Below, one piece after another: positions 38,428 through 39,709 of a DNA stretch of 39,709 nt. The position numbers and the translations under genes are program-made. Positions within the stretch are counted from its first letter, which is position 1; every line of letters begins with the position of its first letter. This stretch comes from CAZFAP01 sp964516325 (GTDB taxonomy: Bacteria; Auribacterota; JABMQX01). The notes below the pieces were generated by a model, which did not search any database, had not been told where the DNA came from, and was given only the letters and a program-made list of their open reading frames with translations. The stretch lies in assembly GCA_964516325.1 (NCBI GenBank), contig CAZFAP010000020.1:1-39709 (forward strand). Reading direction: 5' to 3'.

Positions 38428-39543
38428 ATGACTGACCGGGAAGCGCTTCTCATTCTCAACAGCTTGCCGCTCCTGGGGACGATCCGAATCCAGCATCTCC
38501 TGAAGCACTTCGGAAGCCCCCAGAACGTCCTCCGCGCGAGAGCCGACGAGCTCATGCGAGTTCCCGGCATCAGCAAGGGCATCAGCGATACCATCACCTG
38601 TTGGGAAACGACTGTTTCCGTTGAGGAAGAGATGAGAATGGCGGAGCAGGCGAACGTCCGCATTCTTTCATTTCTCGACGAGGAATATCCGGAAAACCTC
38701 AAGCAGATTTACGACCCACCGATTATCCTCTACGTCAAGGGGACTCTTTTGCCAAAAGACAAGCACGCCATCGCCATCGTGGGCTCTCGTCGCTCCACCC
38801 TCTACGGGAGGGAGACCGCTACACGGCTCGCGCGCCAGTTGGCTTCCGCCGGCATCACTATCGTGAGCGGCCTGGCTCGTGGCATTGACACCGCCGCGCA
38901 CGAAGGCGCCCTTCAGGCTGGCGGAAGAACCATCGGTGTTCTCGGCAGCGGCTTCAATCATCCGTATCCTGCTGAAAACATCGAGCTGATGGACCGCATT
39001 GCCGCTTCCGGTGCGGTGCTCAGCGAATATCCCATGAACGCCATCCCCGACCCGATGAACTTCCCCATCCGCAATCGCGTCATCAGCGGGCTTTCGCTCG
39101 GAGTCGTCGTGGGCGAAGCGCCTCGTCACAGCGGAGCCATGATTACGGTCACTCACGCTTTACATCAGAACAGGTCGGTTTTTGCCGTGCCAGGTCGAGT
39201 GGACTCGCCGACCTTCGGGGGGAATCACCAGCTCATCAAAGAAGGCGCCAAGCTCGTCGAGGACGCCGAAGATGTCCTCACCGAGTTCGAGTACCTCTTC
39301 CCCCCCGAGACGATGAAGGTCGAAAAAGGCGCCGCGCTGCAAGGCCCCGCCCCGCTCCTCGACGAAAAAGAGCAGAAGGTCTTCAGCCTCCTCTCCGCCG
39401 AGGAGAAGGACATCGAAGAAATCATCATCCAATCCGGGTTGCCCGCCAAAGACGTTTCTGTCGTGCTTCTCGGCCTTGAGGTCAAAAGGCTCATCCGGCA
39501 ACTCCCGGGCAAAAAATTCGTCCGCGCCCGGCTGATGACTTGA
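38428..39543 (+). CDS. dprA: DNA-processing protein DprA
   Basis: This 371-residue protein loads RecA on incoming single-stranded DNA in natural transformation and is widely conserved. A helix-hairpin-helix-like N-terminus (LMRVPGISKGIS) precedes the Rossmann-fold DprA core with VGSRRSTLYG, SGLARGIDTAAHEGAL and LGSGFNHPYPAEN, all family signatures. A C-terminal winged-helix domain follows (KEQKVFSLLSAEEKDIEEI). GAGGAACC precedes the ATG. topA, often next to dprA, could lie beyond the right end of the window. Confidence 0.96.
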   Translation: MTDREALLILNSLPLLGTIRIQHLLKHFGSPQNVLRARADELMRVPGISKGISDTITCWETTVSVEEEMRMAEQANVRILSFLDEEYPENLKQIYDPPIILYVKGTLLPKDKHAIAIVGSRRSTLYGRETATRLARQLASAGITIVSGLARGIDTAAHEGALQAGGRTIGVLGSGFNHPYPAENIELMDRIAASGAVLSEYPMNAIPDPMNFPIRNRVISGLSLGVVVGEAPRHSGAMITVTHALHQNRSVFAVPGRVDSPTFGGNHQLIKEGAKLVEDAEDVLTEFEYLFPPETMKVEKGAALQGPAPLLDEKEQKVFSLLSAEEKDIEEIIIQSGLPAKDVSVVLLGLEVKRLIRQLPGKKFVRARLMT

Positions 39544-39709
39544 GGACAACCCCATGTAAACACTCCCGGCCGATTTCACGCTTTGCGTGGCACCGCGCCA
39601 ATTCGCCTACCCTGACTTCCGCACTTTGTAGTGAGTCATAGAGGAGAAGCTCCGTTTTCAGTCACTACATTTGCGCATTTGTGATGGCGGTTTTCTTCGG
39701 TCGGATGAT
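39544..39709. other. End of window: dyads after dprA
   Basis: A perfect 8-bp inverted repeat TGTAGTGA (39627-39634) and TCACTACA (39662-39669) has a 27-base loop. A short CACGC-TTT-GCGTG hairpin is at 39577-39589. No coding start is supported before the window ends. Confidence 0.45.

Overview
The window looks like a chromosomal stretch from an uncultured or little-studied diderm bacterium of the PVC superphylum or a neighbouring candidate phylum. The best marker is a 51-residue basic protein (15513-15668) that I recognise as the PVC 'small basic protein' family. ThuA-like, NHL/CBM9-like and large secreted GH2 proteins, TPR proteins and many GC-rich intergenic repeats fit that placement. A TolC-type outer-membrane channel and lipoboxes show a two-membrane envelope. 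Most genes have clear Shine-Dalgarno sites, and GTG, TTG and even CTG starts are common. No rRNA, tRNA or CRISPR array was seen.

Layout. 1-3340: the conserved rpmH-rnpA-yidD-yidC-jag block, with a sigma70-like promoter at 73-101. 3357-11225: a leftward copper-efflux operon (csoR, TolC-like outer-membrane factor, CusB-like adaptor, CusA-like RND pump, small lipoprotein) with a perfect CsoR-type palindrome in front of it. Its proteins carry seven copies of a short Cys/His heavy-metal-binding module, five of them in the adaptor. 11331-18043: rightward housekeeping and small genes: a lone 2-oxoacid oxidoreductase gamma subunit behind a near-consensus promoter, pgsA, cutA, a DUF89 gene apparently starting at CTG, two TPR proteins, the PVC small basic protein, an RluB-type pseudouridine synthase, a 50-residue Cys4 peptide and a zinc-ribbon protein. 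18044-18816: a decayed macro-domain gene, repeats and a structured leader.

18817-27510 holds three large exported or membrane-anchored proteins: a PpiD/SurA-like chaperone with an internal duplication, a multidomain NHL-FN3-metalloprotease-Ca-binding-CBM9 protein, and a GH2 glycosidase. 27541-28530: a hicBA toxin-antitoxin pair and a thioredoxin-type arsenate reductase. 29142-33497: ThuA-like protein, Nfu, CopD-like membrane protein, a 20-residue lysine-rich micro-ORF, an orphan ABC ATPase and an MFS transporter. 33484-34698: a leftward GT4 glycosyltransferase. 34699-35998: a 1.3-kb repeat island without a recognisable gene. 35999-39543: PqqD-like protein, YbjQ, aroB and dprA.

The clearest functional unit is the copper system. 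CsoR has the exact Cys-His-Cys spacing of Cu(I) sensors and should repress its own operon; the pump, adaptor, channel and lipoprotein would then move metal from the periplasm outward, with the repeated Cys/His modules as likely hand-over sites. I consider this modular metal-relay architecture the most interesting system in the window. The rest is ordinary core genome mixed with accessory genes and repeat-rich spacers.
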